DNA of 64,000 bases, from the NCBI GenBank assembly GCA_044224515.1, contig JBGAKH010000008.1, positions 155,831 through 219,830 on the forward strand. The letters run 5' to 3'. Below the pieces are notes generated by a model. The model did no database searches and was not told the DNA's origin. It saw nothing but the letters and a program-made list of their open reading frames with translations. A program made the position numbers and the translations under genes. Position 1 is the stretch's first letter, and each line of letters begins with the position of its first letter. The stretch is from JBBATK01 sp044224515. GTDB taxonomy: Bacteria > Bacteroidota > Ignavibacteria > Kapaibacteriales > NICIL-2. Shown here piece by piece: positions 27,467 to 37,188 of this stretch.

Positions 27467-29014
27467 ATGTGCATGTCTTCATCGAACTACAAAATCTCAG
27501 GTCATTGCAATTGGGAAGGCGACAAGATTGTTTTTGACACTTCAATAAAAGCAATGCGCAAAATCCCTGAAATTTTGCCGGAGCGACGCTATGAAATCGA
27601 CATTCGTGAATTTTTGTCCTCGCAGAACAACTCCATCATGCACCACACACTCAACAAGATTGCAAGTCAGGTGCCAGCCGACGAGCGTTTTAGGTTTTTC
27701 ATTCGGCAAAAGGGAGCGTTTGACTTTCGAGCATTGAGAATACTAGACTATGTCGCTAGCAACATAAGCTACAGAAACCGACCATCACGCGATTTTGACT
27801 CATGGCTCTTTCCGGATGAGACCATAGCACTTGGCTCAGGTGACTGCGAGGACATTGCCTTCCTAATTGCCAGCCTTCTCATAGCATCTGGAATAAGCCC
27901 CTACGAAGTTCGAGTGGCGCTAGGCTATGTACACACAAGCGGCACGAAGCAGTTTCACCCGCACGCATGGACAATGTATCGAACCGAGTCCGGACGGTGG
28001 ATGCTCTTTGATCCTCTGGCTGTGACCGCTCAACCGAAAAAAGCTGTTGTAGCAAAAAACTCGAGAAAGAAAGCTTCAGCCGCGACAGATGATACTCCAA
28101 TGTTTCAGTACATACCTCATTATGTGTTCAACACAGATCACTTATGGAGCGTTGATAACTCACGAAGCAAAGATTCAACCTTTACTCACTTTGTAAAAAG
28201 GCAGTACAAGCGCCAAGACGACTTTTGGTCCAAATTCAATCCGAAGTTTTCACTTGGCACGCACAATACTATCTTCACTGAAGCACTCGTAAAAACCAAA
28301 CTTCTGAGTGATGTTGAAATTGCAGCTATTCGACTGAACAGTATGCTTATCGACAGACCTGTCTTCGGATATCATCCCTTTGATCACATGGATAATGGCT
28401 ACATTGAAGAAGGTTGGCAGCGAGTAAACAATAGGCTCTCAACGGGTAGTTTAACCGATCTGGCATTTGCCCTGCATGCAATAGCGGACTTCTATGCTCA
28501 TTCAACCTATGGACACTTTTTCCAAGGCAACACTCCTATCCCTATTTTCGATCAAGGTCTGAAGATCCCAAACAAAGCAGCTGTACTTCAGGATGTGTAC
28601 ATTAACTCTGAAGCTAAGAACAATGTCAACTCACTCAATTTTGATCACTTCAGTACGAACAGCAGCTCGGCACCCATTGCACGTAGCGCCGATGAGAAGA
28701 ACTATTGGGTTTCCCGTGAACTCATAAGCGGTCGATATGCACAGCCCCATGACAATAGTGAGGGATTTCTCAGTTGGGGCTCCCTTACACACTACCCTGA
28801 CGACTTAAAATCTCCAGCTGAAATCTCACACCGGTTGTACCTTCCCCATCATGATGAAATCGCAGTTGATAGTTCCCAAATCACAGACGGCCATCTGTTG
28901 TACGATTCCGCTACCTACGCAAGTCAGTTCAAGAAGAGAAAAGATGCAGCTATCAGGCACACCGTTGCGGCTACCACACAGTGGAAAAAATTGTTCAGTA
29001 GTTCCACTCTGTAA
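27467..29014 (+). CDS. transglutaminase-like protein with HET-C-like C-terminal domain
   Basis: The product has 515 residues. The ATG at 27467 has AAAGG seven bases upstream and is preferred over a GTG 20 codons earlier. Residues about 85-190 form a transglutaminase-like/papain-fold domain with Cys127 (GSGDCEDIAFL), His166 (HPHAWTMY) and Asp182 (MLFDPLA) as the triad. The C-terminal half has HAIADFYAHSTYGHFF (His337, Asp341, His345). This matches the HxxxDxxxHS pattern of HET-C/zinc-dependent phospholipase-C-like proteins. I know of no standard name for this pairing. There is no signal peptide. Neighbours are the M19-like hydrolase upstream and a membrane protein downstream. Confidence 0.75.
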   Translation: MCMSSSNYKISGHCNWEGDKIVFDTSIKAMRKIPEILPERRYEIDIREFLSSQNNSIMHHTLNKIASQVPADERFRFFIRQKGAFDFRALRILDYVASNISYRNRPSRDFDSWLFPDETIALGSGDCEDIAFLIASLLIASGISPYEVRVALGYVHTSGTKQFHPHAWTMYRTESGRWMLFDPLAVTAQPKKAVVAKNSRKKASAATDDTPMFQYIPHYVFNTDHLWSVDNSRSKDSTFTHFVKRQYKRQDDFWSKFNPKFSLGTHNTIFTEALVKTKLLSDVEIAAIRLNSMLIDRPVFGYHPFDHMDNGYIEEGWQRVNNRLSTGSLTDLAFALHAIADFYAHSTYGHFFQGNTPIPIFDQGLKIPNKAAVLQDVYINSEAKNNVNSLNFDHFSTNSSSAPIARSADEKNYWVSRELISGRYAQPHDNSEGFLSWGSLTHYPDDLKSPAEISHRLYLPHHDEIAVDSSQITDGHLLYDSATYASQFKKRKDAAIRHTVAATTQWKKLFSSSTL

Positions 29015-29221
29015 GTCATAAATCATGCGAAAAGGAAGTGATCCGCTCGAGAGCGTGTGTTGACATGCGAAGTAATTGGATTGCATGAAGCTGAAGAATC
29101 AAAACTGACTCTCTCTTCTTTCAGGTGTCAGACTGGAAGAGCCAGAACGCATCGGTACGCGTGAGTCCTATCGTTGCTCGACTGCCTAGAGGTCAGATGT
29201 ATCACAACAAGAAATCTAAAC

Positions 29222-30298
29222 ATGAAAAAACATAACGCTTTACTGATTGTTGTTCTTTCTTTGATAGAGTTGGCGGCGGCAATACCACTACAAGCAAGCG
29301 AGACCTTCGAGCATTGTGGCACATGGCGCTGGAGCATCAAGACCCTTACAGATCAAAAAGGCTTAAGCGTGCTTCACTCAAATGCACGTGTCAGCTCAAT
29401 CGATAGCCTTGTTGCACTAGAAAGACCTAGGGATGCAAACTCCGGCAACAATGAGCGATATGAAGCTGAAGGGCACCTTGTGCGCTGCAGAGCCTTACTC
29501 ATTGCACACAAACAGGAATCGAGCTCAGACGGTGATCATGACTATCACTTAGTTCTGAAGTCCACAACAGCAGATGAAACTCTCATTGCTGAAATTCCCA
29601 GCGCAAATTGTCCTGAGGTGGCAAACCAAGCAGAACTGAAAGAGCTTTTTACTGAACTACGAAACACGTACGATGCTGAGATCGGACGACCGACACAATC
29701 ATTGAAAAACATTGGACCGATCGAAGTAGAGCTCGTCGGTGTACCATTCTTTGACAAAGAGGCACATGGTACCGGTCATTCTAAAAACGGTATTGAGATT
29801 CACCCAGTTGTGAGTATAACACGTCTCGGAACAACCGCTCAGTCTTTTGTTTCTGCGGAGAATGACAAATCAAGCACAAAAAGTAATGAAGACATTTCAA
29901 CACAACACACGGAGATCGCTATGGCACCTGAGAGAGTTCTTTCAATTGTCCTACTGGGAGCGCTACTTGGCATGATTGGTCAGGGAGTACGCTTCATCAT
30001 TGGACACAAAAAACTAAACGACGCCATTGCCTCAGAGGGAAGCAGAAGTACTAAAACATTTGACACTACCACGATGCTCGTTTCCTTCGTCATTGCGTTT
30101 GCTGTCGGTGCCGTAGCAGGTGTATTGGCGAGTTTCCCCTACATCACAGAAGGAAAGCCATTTGATTCTCACTTCATACCCATTGTAGTCGCCGCGGGAT
30201 ACGCAGGTACCGACTTTATTGAAGGCTTCGTTCAACGCAGCCCCATTAAAGGGAAAGTAAAGGGCGCAAGTTCTTCAGGCAACGAAGACAAGCCCTAG
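29222..30298 (+). CDS. exported protein with two C-terminal membrane segments
   Basis: The protein has 358 residues from the ATG at 29222, which opens a signal peptide (MKKHNALLIVVLSLIELAAA). The mature N-terminal half has the pattern HLVRCRALLIAHKQE, YHLVLKS, LIAEIPSANCPEVAN, IEVELVGVPFFD and GIEIHPVVSI, seen in a widespread unnamed family of small secreted proteins. The C-terminal half adds two membrane segments (VLSIVLLGALLGMIGQGVRF and MLVSFVIAFAVGAVAGVLAS). The known family is usually stand-alone, so the membrane extension is unusual. Function unknown. Confidence 0.65.
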   Translation: MKKHNALLIVVLSLIELAAAIPLQASETFEHCGTWRWSIKTLTDQKGLSVLHSNARVSSIDSLVALERPRDANSGNNERYEAEGHLVRCRALLIAHKQESSSDGDHDYHLVLKSTTADETLIAEIPSANCPEVANQAELKELFTELRNTYDAEIGRPTQSLKNIGPIEVELVGVPFFDKEAHGTGHSKNGIEIHPVVSITRLGTTAQSFVSAENDKSSTKSNEDISTQHTEIAMAPERVLSIVLLGALLGMIGQGVRFIIGHKKLNDAIASEGSRSTKTFDTTTMLVSFVIAFAVGAVAGVLASFPYITEGKPFDSHFIPIVVAAGYAGTDFIEGFVQRSPIKGKVKGASSSGNEDKP

Positions 30299-30854
30299 AG
30301 CAATACGGCAACACGCAATCACCGGCTTGTGCCAGGCACATGGTGTAAGTAAGCGAGAACGACAAGAAATGTGCAGGTTTAGCGGGCAGTAAGTTCGAAC
30401 AATTCGGTTGATCTAGGTCGCAGCCGGACAACCGAGAAAGGTAGATTCACTGCGTTAGCAACGCTGACCTGATAACCCGCGTAGGTGGTTGATAGTGTAA
30501 AAAGCAATCTAAGGTGAGGTTGAGGTAACGGCAGCGGCTACGGCTGAGATTGAGACGGCAGTTGAGTTTGAGACGGCAGTTGAGATTTGAGTCGACTGTC
30601 GCCATCTAGCCTACCTTAAAGTAGCAACCAATGACTCTGACGCCAGGATATTCGATTACTACAACCATATCTACGGGAATGGTACTTGATTCTACCGAAA
30701 AAAAGAACCAGCCGCCAGTCAGAGCTGCGAACTGCACATGCGTTGCAATTTTAAGCACCGAATGAGCAAGGGACAGACTCAAATTCGCAAGCAGCTCACA
30801 CTTCGACAATTACCATTGCCGGTTTAGTATTCACCCAGCTTACTTGTTTATACA
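30299..30854. other. intergenic region without supported gene
   Basis: I see no convincing gene here. A minus-strand frame at 30606-30809 starts only with TTG and has no ribosome binding site. The region contains the 18-bp tandem repeat listed separately. Confidence 0.5.
30551..30586. repeat. 18-bp tandem repeat
   Basis: TGAGACGGCAGTTGAGTT is followed directly by a second copy with one mismatch. It sits in a non-coding stretch rich in GAG/GGC motifs. No function is evident. Confidence 0.7.
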
Positions 30855-31655
30855 ATGATTGATACCTTGCTGAGCACATTGGATCAGACAAAAAAGGAAC
30901 TTGGACTATCTTACGAAGACGCTTCAGACTGCTGGTTCAGAGGCCATGCCGACGCAGGTTGGTCACTTCTGCCAAGCCTCTATCGTTTCGATAGTCAGCA
31001 CAAGAATCCACCTGTAACGCACATTGAGTGTGATTTGTACTTTGAGTTTCAATCTCGTGCAAACGAGCTCCACCATTTGGACTTAACAGCGTGGGAAACT
31101 CTGCAATTTATGCGCCACCATGGAGTACCGACACGCCTGCTTGATTGGACAGACTCCCTCTTGACAGCCCTCCACTTTGCTGTAAACGATGTGTCGCACA
31201 CTCGAAAAAGTACTCCGTGCATCTGGGTGTTGAATCCCTATCGACTAAATGTGCACTTTAGTGATGTAAACGATCTCTTTGATCCCGAGATTCTTTGCGA
31301 TAGCGATTCACTGTACACTGATCTTGCAGCAGCAGAAGGTCTAGACCTGGGTAGTAGCCCAACTGCAATCTATCCCAGACAGCGTCATGGGCGCATGAGA
31401 GCGCAAAAAGGTTGGTTCGTTGTCTGGGGCTCCTGCGAGCTCGCCCTTGATGAGCAACTCAAATCAAGTGGATCACAAGGTTCGAACTCTGCGAACATTC
31501 TTCGTAAGATCGATCTCGACAAACAGCAAGTTCTAGGGATACGTGAAGATCTACGAAATCTCGGTATCACCGAAGGGCACGTTTTTCCCGATTGTGATGG
31601 CCTGGCACGAGAGCTTTCGATGAAGTACGGATACAAACCTATTCCGAAGTACTAA
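30855..31655 (+). CDS. FRG-domain protein
   Basis: The 266-residue product has the FRG domain in residues about 15-125: WFRGHADAGWSLLPSLYR near the start, then LQFMRHHGVPTRLLDWTDS. FRG domains are named for a conserved Phe-Arg-Gly, are found in phage and mobile-element genes and in some candidate defence loci, and their chemistry is not settled. The rest of the protein (NPYRLN, then GRMRAQKGWFVVWG) matches the usual FRG C-terminal extension. A gene for a PUA-like protein follows 115 bases later and may be transcribed with it. Confidence 0.85.
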   Translation: MIDTLLSTLDQTKKELGLSYEDASDCWFRGHADAGWSLLPSLYRFDSQHKNPPVTHIECDLYFEFQSRANELHHLDLTAWETLQFMRHHGVPTRLLDWTDSLLTALHFAVNDVSHTRKSTPCIWVLNPYRLNVHFSDVNDLFDPEILCDSDSLYTDLAAAEGLDLGSSPTAIYPRQRHGRMRAQKGWFVVWGSCELALDEQLKSSGSQGSNSANILRKIDLDKQQVLGIREDLRNLGITEGHVFPDCDGLARELSMKYGYKPIPKY

Positions 31656-31770
31656 ATATCGAGTGGAGAGATGGCATTTTGAAAATCGAATCCTCTGTTT
31701 CATTGGATAACACAGTGGTTCTACAGTTGTTGCCTTAACGATCTCCAGTCATACTTTATCATCCACATCT

Positions 31771-32418
31771 ATGGCAGACTTTCCTTGTTCATTTACCCCG
31801 CTGTGTAGTACGCCTGAAGGTATACACGCTTCCATCGTCCACTCAATCCCACCATACGTGGATGGGTCTTGCCGTCGCGAGCCTGATTTCGAGCACCACT
31901 TTCCTTGCATTACCGGATTATGCAGGCCGGACGCCAACGGACCTGGTAGTTTTGCGGGACGACTTCAAGTTGGAGATCGCGTCGTTTACTGGACCAATCA
32001 ACACCGTAAAGCTCGTGTGAACCACTTAGTCAGCGTTCTCGAGGTGATACAGAAAGTAGATTCCCATGTGGATGCTCGTAGGTGGTACGAACAGCACGAG
32101 TTGCCACTTCCCAACAACCTAATTGTTCGTGGAAACCATTGTATACCTTGGAATAAAACACACCAGCAACCACGGTGTGTGGAAGAGCCCGACTCGTTGA
32201 AGGTGTGGGATGCAGGCTACGTTGCACGGGCCGTAGGTCATCCAGATGTAGCTATCTGCCAATTTTGGAATGCTATTCGATTCCTACACAATCCTCCGAT
32301 CATCGACGTGCAACACGCCTTCGGACACGCCATAGAAACGCAGAATCCTGCTGAGTTTAAAGGCGATGAGTGGGACCGCTTTGTTAAATGGTTGAAGTCA
32401 GTATTGAAGTCCGGATGA
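31771..32418 (+). CDS. hypothetical protein, PUA/Nmad-like pattern
   Basis: The 215-residue product contains CITGLCRPDANGPGSFAGRL, then VGDRVVYWTN, the layout seen in small PUA-like or nucleotide-modification-associated proteins. It has several conserved-looking His and Trp residues. I cannot assign a family with certainty. It has no signal peptide and follows the FRG gene, so the two may act together. Confidence 0.5.
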   Translation: MADFPCSFTPLCSTPEGIHASIVHSIPPYVDGSCRREPDFEHHFPCITGLCRPDANGPGSFAGRLQVGDRVVYWTNQHRKARVNHLVSVLEVIQKVDSHVDARRWYEQHELPLPNNLIVRGNHCIPWNKTHQQPRCVEEPDSLKVWDAGYVARAVGHPDVAICQFWNAIRFLHNPPIIDVQHAFGHAIETQNPAEFKGDEWDRFVKWLKSVLKSG

Positions 32419-32435
32419 GAGCACTGAGTTGTTTG

Positions 32436-32449
32436 AGGTGTACACACCT
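32436..32449. other. short palindrome after PUA-like gene
   Basis: AGGTGT, two bases, ACACCT form a 6-bp inverted repeat just after the stop of the preceding gene. It could be a protein site or a weak hairpin. Confidence 0.3.
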
Positions 32450-32680
32450 GTCACCTTCATTTTGAAGTACAAAATAGTAATATCCCAGCGACCCAAAAGT
32501 AACTCATGCTTCAGGAATGGATCTGCAGCTGGCTTGAAACAATGACCAGACTAGCGAGTAGCATGTCTCCCTTGCTCTTGAAGTCGTCGTTCTATAGAGT
32601 GCCCCACGGCTGTCACAGTTTAGCTTGCCCATCGCACTAACAGTTTAATGTGTGCCGATATTATTTCCAGTCACAGAATC

Positions 32681-33796
32681 ATGAATGTCAACCTAAAATC
32701 TTATCAATCAACGGTCGCGTTTTTTGTCGCCTTACTTGCCACGTGCTTACCTCCAACAGTTTTTTCCATCAGTAGAAACACCTTTCAAGCTCAGGACTCA
32801 GTCTTACGAATTGGAATCAAGGTAGTGCCGCCATTTGTAATGAAATCAGAGTCAGGTGAATGGACGGGGATCAGTATAGAGCTTTGGCGACTGAAAGCAA
32901 AAGATCTTAACCTACGATACGAGTTTCACGAGTCAGACCTCAACGGTATTCTTCACGGGGTCAAAGAGGGTAAACTTGATGCTGCAATAGCGGCCATAAG
33001 TGTCACAGCCGATCGAGAAAAGCTGGTTGACTTCTCTCAGCCTTACTTCAATAGCGGTCTTGGAATTGCTGTTAAACCCAGTAGCAACCTTACATGGTTC
33101 GATGCACTTAAAAGAATCGTCACCACTGACGTCATACGCTTGTTCGTTCTCTTGACTTTTTCAACGCTTCTTATGGGTACGGTAATGTGGTTGTTGGAAC
33201 GTAACAAAAACGAAAGCGACTTTGGCGAAGGTAAATGGACTAATGGACTTGGTGATGGACTTTGGTGGTCAGTAGTCACGTTAACCACCGTTGGATATGG
33301 CGACATTACTCCGAAGACTCTACCCGGACGCATTGTTGCATTGGTGTGGATGATTTCCGGCATCGTCATGGTGGCTAGCTTCACCGCAACCATGACTTCA
33401 ACGTTGACCGTGGCACGTCTCGAATCAGAAATTACCAACCAACAAGACCTATACAAGTTTAATGCAGGCTGTGTTTCTTGGTCCACAAGTGTTGAGTACT
33501 TCAACTCACATAAGCTCTTTGCTCGTGAATTCATACAGCCGTCCGATGGACTAAAGGAGGTCTCACTCGGCAAGCTCGATGCAATGGTTTATGACGCTCC
33601 TATGCTTAGATACTGGATTTTACACAATCATCTTGATGAATTGACCGTTCTGCCCTGCACATTTGAGAAGCAGAACTATGCTATTGCACTGGTTCAAGGT
33701 AGCATGTGGAGAAAGCCGTTCAACCAATCGATTCTAAGAATGACTCGAAGTGAGCATTGGGATGAAACGCTCGCAAAGTACCTTGGTTCTCAGTAG
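32681..33796 (+). CDS. GluR0-type ligand-gated potassium channel
   Basis: The protein has 371 residues. A signal peptide (residues about 1-35) is followed by the first lobe of a bacterial solute-binding protein (RIGIKVVPPFVMKSESGEWT, then LDAAIAAISVTADREKLVDF). A membrane helix comes next, then a re-entrant pore with TTVGYGD at 202-208, the potassium selectivity filter, and a second helix. The second binding lobe (CVSWSTSVEYFNSHKL, then LGKLDAMVYDAPMLRYW) completes the protein. This is the order of prokaryotic ionotropic glutamate-receptor channels such as GluR0. The start is uncertain: an ATG 11 codons upstream (32648) is also in frame, and neither has a clear ribosome binding site. Ligand unknown. 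Confidence 0.9.
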   Translation: MNVNLKSYQSTVAFFVALLATCLPPTVFSISRNTFQAQDSVLRIGIKVVPPFVMKSESGEWTGISIELWRLKAKDLNLRYEFHESDLNGILHGVKEGKLDAAIAAISVTADREKLVDFSQPYFNSGLGIAVKPSSNLTWFDALKRIVTTDVIRLFVLLTFSTLLMGTVMWLLERNKNESDFGEGKWTNGLGDGLWWSVVTLTTVGYGDITPKTLPGRIVALVWMISGIVMVASFTATMTSTLTVARLESEITNQQDLYKFNAGCVSWSTSVEYFNSHKLFAREFIQPSDGLKEVSLGKLDAMVYDAPMLRYWILHNHLDELTVLPCTFEKQNYAIALVQGSMWRKPFNQSILRMTRSEHWDETLAKYLGSQ

Positions 33797-34450
33797 CTTG
33801 CGTTGCATTACATAGTTCCAGCAAGACACCTCGGTTGACTCGCTTGGAAACCTTGCACCGATTTGGCAGCGAAGTACTCAAGACAAGAAATTAGTGCCAA
33901 TAGCTGAATCGTTGTCGTGAATTTTAGTAGCTCATTGTCTGGGCACTGCTACGAACTCACTTCATCGCCAAGATAGCCACCTGTCGTATTCAACCATTTA
34001 TGTGCAGCTTGCTTTTCAGTAACGATTATCATGTAACATGGCCTTGCCACACAGGGACCGTGGTAATGATCTTGCGGATCCCATTGCATTATCTACCAGA
34101 ATAGTTCGAGTCGTTATTCTTGACCCTCAGCGTCGGATTCACGTACACAAGTTTAGTGGCGGCTTTGAAGGACCTTTACTGCAACAAGAGGAAAAGTAAC
34201 AAGAACTTCAGTCTCCTTTATGTCGCAGGGAGGAACTCGGTCAAGGTGACAGATAGCATCTACAAAGAAAGGACTTCACATTTGTTTATCTCATCGCTAT
34301 CGGACCGCGATGCAAAACATGCAGATACGACTTTGCTAAGCGTTATCCACCTCTGATGAGTGGCGAGAACTCAATAGCGCCTTGAGTTCTCGCTTGTGCT
34401 CAATTCTATTTTTTTACGTTCGTCGAAGCGGCTACCTATTAAAAGATATT
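33797..34450. other. intergenic region
   Basis: No gene is well supported. A plus-strand frame at 34120-34356 (78 codons, TTG start) ends seven bases before the hairpin at 34363, so a small gene is not excluded, but it lacks a ribosome binding site and any recognisable motif. Confidence 0.4.
34363..34393. terminator. strong hairpin between convergent units
   Basis: GCGAGAACTCAA and its exact complement form a 12-bp stem with a 7-base loop. It lies between a plus-strand region and the end of the minus-strand rmuC gene, where a two-way terminator is expected. No T-run follows immediately on either strand, so termination may be imperfect. Confidence 0.6.
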
Positions 34451-35980
34451 TTAAGAAACTATGGACTCTTTTACTTCAAGTAACGCTCTACTCCTAGCCC
34501 TGATTTCTGCAGGTCTCAACTGTCTTGGCTGCTCTTCGATGGTTGACAGCTCAGGTAGAGCATTCTTCATCATTCCCCCACCAAGCTCCTTGATCTTTCG
34601 TGCTTGAGGCATGAACCGAGTTTCCATTGAACTAACGAGCTTGTTGTAGCTCTTGGTCGCTGAGTTCAGGTCATCACCAACACCTGCCATGTGCTGAAGC
34701 AGGGTCACAGTGCGGTTGTATAGCTCTACTCCTGCTTTCTGAAGTTGGAACACATTGTCAGTCATCCGCGATTGTTGCCAGCAGAATGAAATGGACTTTA
34801 ACATTGCAATGAGCGTCGTAGGAGTTGCGAGCACTACCCCATTTTCCATTGCGTATTGGATGAGTTCTCGATCCACTTCCAGGGCAGCTCCAAAGGCCGA
34901 TTCAACGTTCACGTACATGACAACAAAGTCGACGGTATTGTCAAACTGCTTCCAGTACCCCTTTGAGGACAGAGCCTTAATGTGTTCCTTGAATTGAGTT
35001 ACATGCTTTTTCTGACAAGCAAGCTTCTCGACCTCTGTTGGTGCCTCGAAGGATTGCAAGTAAGCCAGGAGTGGTGCTTTTGAGTCGATAACGATTCTGC
35101 GCTCACCTGGCAGGCGAACAATCAAGTCAGGCCTCAAAGTGGCGTCTTCCTTCTTCACTGAAGTTTGCTCTTCAAAATCACAATAGTCATTCAGGCCAGT
35201 GAATTCAATGACACGTCTGAGGCCAATCTCACCGTATCGACCTCTTACGTGTGAAGTCTTGAGTGCATTGACAAGTGTTCCAGTTCTCTCGTCCAACTTC
35301 TCGGTAGCAACGCCAACACTGCCAATGAGGGTCTTGAGCTCCGAGTATGATGACAGTCTGCTTTTCTCCACGTCCTGAACCTGTGAGCTGAACTTGTCGA
35401 GCGATTCTTTCAATGGCTTGATCATCACCTCCACTGCAGTTCCTCTTTTCTCCAGCTCCCTTTGAGAAGCCAAAGACTGTTTTTCAATCTCTGCTCGTAC
35501 AAGGGTTAAAAAGGTATCTGAATTCTGGCTCAGTGCTTGACTTGAAAGCGTTGAGAATGCATCCTTCAGTGAAGTCTTCGTTGTCTCTATGAACGTGCGC
35601 TCGTCCTCTAAAGATCGTAGCACTACTTGGTACTTTGCAGAGGTCTCAGATTCTAACTTGGATGCCTCAAGAACTTGTCGTTGCGCAGCGCAAAGCTCCT
35701 CCTTCAAATCGGCAATCGTTCTGCCTCGTTCTTCACAGAATGCTTCCTGCCTTGAGAGAGTTTCTCTCAAAGTATGCAGCTCGAGAACTTGCGCCTGGCA
35801 TAAGCGTAACTCCTCTTTCAGTGCAACTATTGCCATTGCTCGCTCCTCACTTTGCAAACGTTCACTTGCAAGTAGCTCCATGAGCTTGCCTGTCGAAGCT
35901 ATGTTCTTTCGAGATTCTAACCATCGTGCCATCACGAATCCTGCGATAGCCGCCGTGGACACCAAAAGTACCGTCAGCAT
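34451..35980 (-). CDS. rmuC: DNA recombination protein RmuC family
   Basis: The protein has 509 residues from the ATG at 35980, which has AGGAG five bases upstream; an in-frame start 32 codons earlier has none. An N-terminal membrane anchor (MLTVLLVSTAAIAGFVMARW) is followed by a long coiled coil to about residue 200. The RmuC nuclease-like domain then follows (GRYGEIGLRRVIEFTGLNDY, RPDLIVRLPGERRIVIDSKA, MYVNVESAFGAAL). RmuC limits inversions at short inverted repeats and belongs to the restriction-endonuclease-like fold. The length is close to the family norm. It is divergent from the RadC pair. Confidence 0.93.
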   Translation of the reverse strand: MLTVLLVSTAAIAGFVMARWLESRKNIASTGKLMELLASERLQSEERAMAIVALKEELRLCQAQVLELHTLRETLSRQEAFCEERGRTIADLKEELCAAQRQVLEASKLESETSAKYQVVLRSLEDERTFIETTKTSLKDAFSTLSSQALSQNSDTFLTLVRAEIEKQSLASQRELEKRGTAVEVMIKPLKESLDKFSSQVQDVEKSRLSSYSELKTLIGSVGVATEKLDERTGTLVNALKTSHVRGRYGEIGLRRVIEFTGLNDYCDFEEQTSVKKEDATLRPDLIVRLPGERRIVIDSKAPLLAYLQSFEAPTEVEKLACQKKHVTQFKEHIKALSSKGYWKQFDNTVDFVVMYVNVESAFGAALEVDRELIQYAMENGVVLATPTTLIAMLKSISFCWQQSRMTDNVFQLQKAGVELYNRTVTLLQHMAGVGDDLNSATKSYNKLVSSMETRFMPQARKIKELGGGMMKNALPELSTIEEQPRQLRPAEIRARSRALLEVKESIVS

Positions 35981-36224
35981 GTTTTCTCCTGTAAGTAGTG
36001 TTAGGTTGAGAAAACTTCTGAGCGCAAAGGTGCATCGACAAGAAAAAACTGTACATCTGTGCTTCCTCATGTGCAAATCATCGTGACGAGTAATCTCACT
36101 TCATTGCTTTTTACAAGAATTTCAACGTTTTCGACCTTCAACTCAGGTTTTCTGTTCTGGTTTGGGTTTGCTGCTCCATATTAGTGACCACAGGCATTAC
36201 AGCAAGACCATAGACTTGAAAACA

Positions 36225-36941
36225 ATGGACTTAGATAGCAAATTTGAGGACAGTAACCATCTCGTCGTTCAAACAGCGACGGATGAAACAAGTCCTCTTA
36301 AGATTACAATCCTTGACAGGTACGAGCGACACGGGATAACTTCGCTTACAGACGCAGAGCTCTTGCAAATCACACTGTTCAAGGGCAAGGAAGGAAAGGC
36401 TGCTGCCGCCTCACTATTGCGTCGCTATGAGCATCTGCACGAGCTGTATGCCATTGACACTGCGACGTTTGAGTCTATTCCAGGGGTGGGACCAATGACG
36501 GTGATGCGGCTTGAAGCACTGATGGAGATAACCCGTAGAATGAAGCCGAAGCCCCACGATTCCAATCCTATTATGAGGACACCAACTGACGTTGCCGGGT
36601 ATTACATCACAAGGCTACGAGGCGAGCTCCAAGAACGATTTATTGTACTTCTGCTTAACAGTGCCAACCGAATGTACAAAGAAGTTGTGGTCAGCATTGG
36701 ATCTCTAAACGCTAGCATAGTACACCCAAGAGAAGTCTTTCGTCAAGCGATTTCCAGCAGTGCTGCCAGTTTGATTGTGGTGCACAATCACCCCTCCGGC
36801 AACCCAGAGCCTTCAAGGGAGGATCTTGCAATCACAAAGCAGCTCAGCGAAGCAGGTAAGATTCTTGACATAAAGTTACTGGATCACATCATCATTGCTG
36901 GTGATTCCTTCACCAGCCTTAGGGAGAGACAACTGATGTGA
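36225..36941 (+). CDS. radC: RadC-family JAMM protein, copy 1
   Basis: The 238-residue product starts at the ATG at 36225, which is matched by the start of the second copy. A helix-hairpin-helix part (SLTDAELLQITLFKG, then SIPGVGPMTVMRLEAL) precedes the JAB/MPN metalloprotease-like domain. The domain has Glu137 (ELQERF) and the HNHPSGNPEPSRED motif with His187, His189, Ser197 and Asp200, so the metal site looks complete. RadC proteins occur mostly in mobile elements and their reaction is not established. A second gene of identical length lies 247 bases downstream. Confidence 0.92.
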   Translation: MDLDSKFEDSNHLVVQTATDETSPLKITILDRYERHGITSLTDAELLQITLFKGKEGKAAAASLLRRYEHLHELYAIDTATFESIPGVGPMTVMRLEALMEITRRMKPKPHDSNPIMRTPTDVAGYYITRLRGELQERFIVLLLNSANRMYKEVVVSIGSLNASIVHPREVFRQAISSSAASLIVVHNHPSGNPEPSREDLAITKQLSEAGKILDIKLLDHIIIAGDSFTSLRERQLM

Positions 36942-37188
36942 TAGAGCTTTTTCGGTCTGTCCATGGTGTTCCGAAGCAAGGCGCATTGTATCTGATTCCC
37001 AGTGAAACATAGTAGTCAACTGGAGCCCGCCCTAAACTCACACATCATTGTGCATATCGTCACAATTCTGCAACAACACTGAGAATTCCAAATCTGTAGT
37101 CTCAACAAAATCCAGCATGTCTGACAAATGCTAAGTTCCATATTAGTGATCGGAACCATGTGTATTTGTCAATAACGGCTTAACAACA

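Noticed and set aside
33043..33573. 176-codon minus-strand frame inside the channel gene
   Set aside because: It is antisense to the potassium-channel coding sequence.
34120..34356. 78-codon plus-strand frame before the 34363 hairpin
   Set aside because: TTG start, no ribosome binding site, no motif. Its position before the hairpin keeps it possible but not supported.
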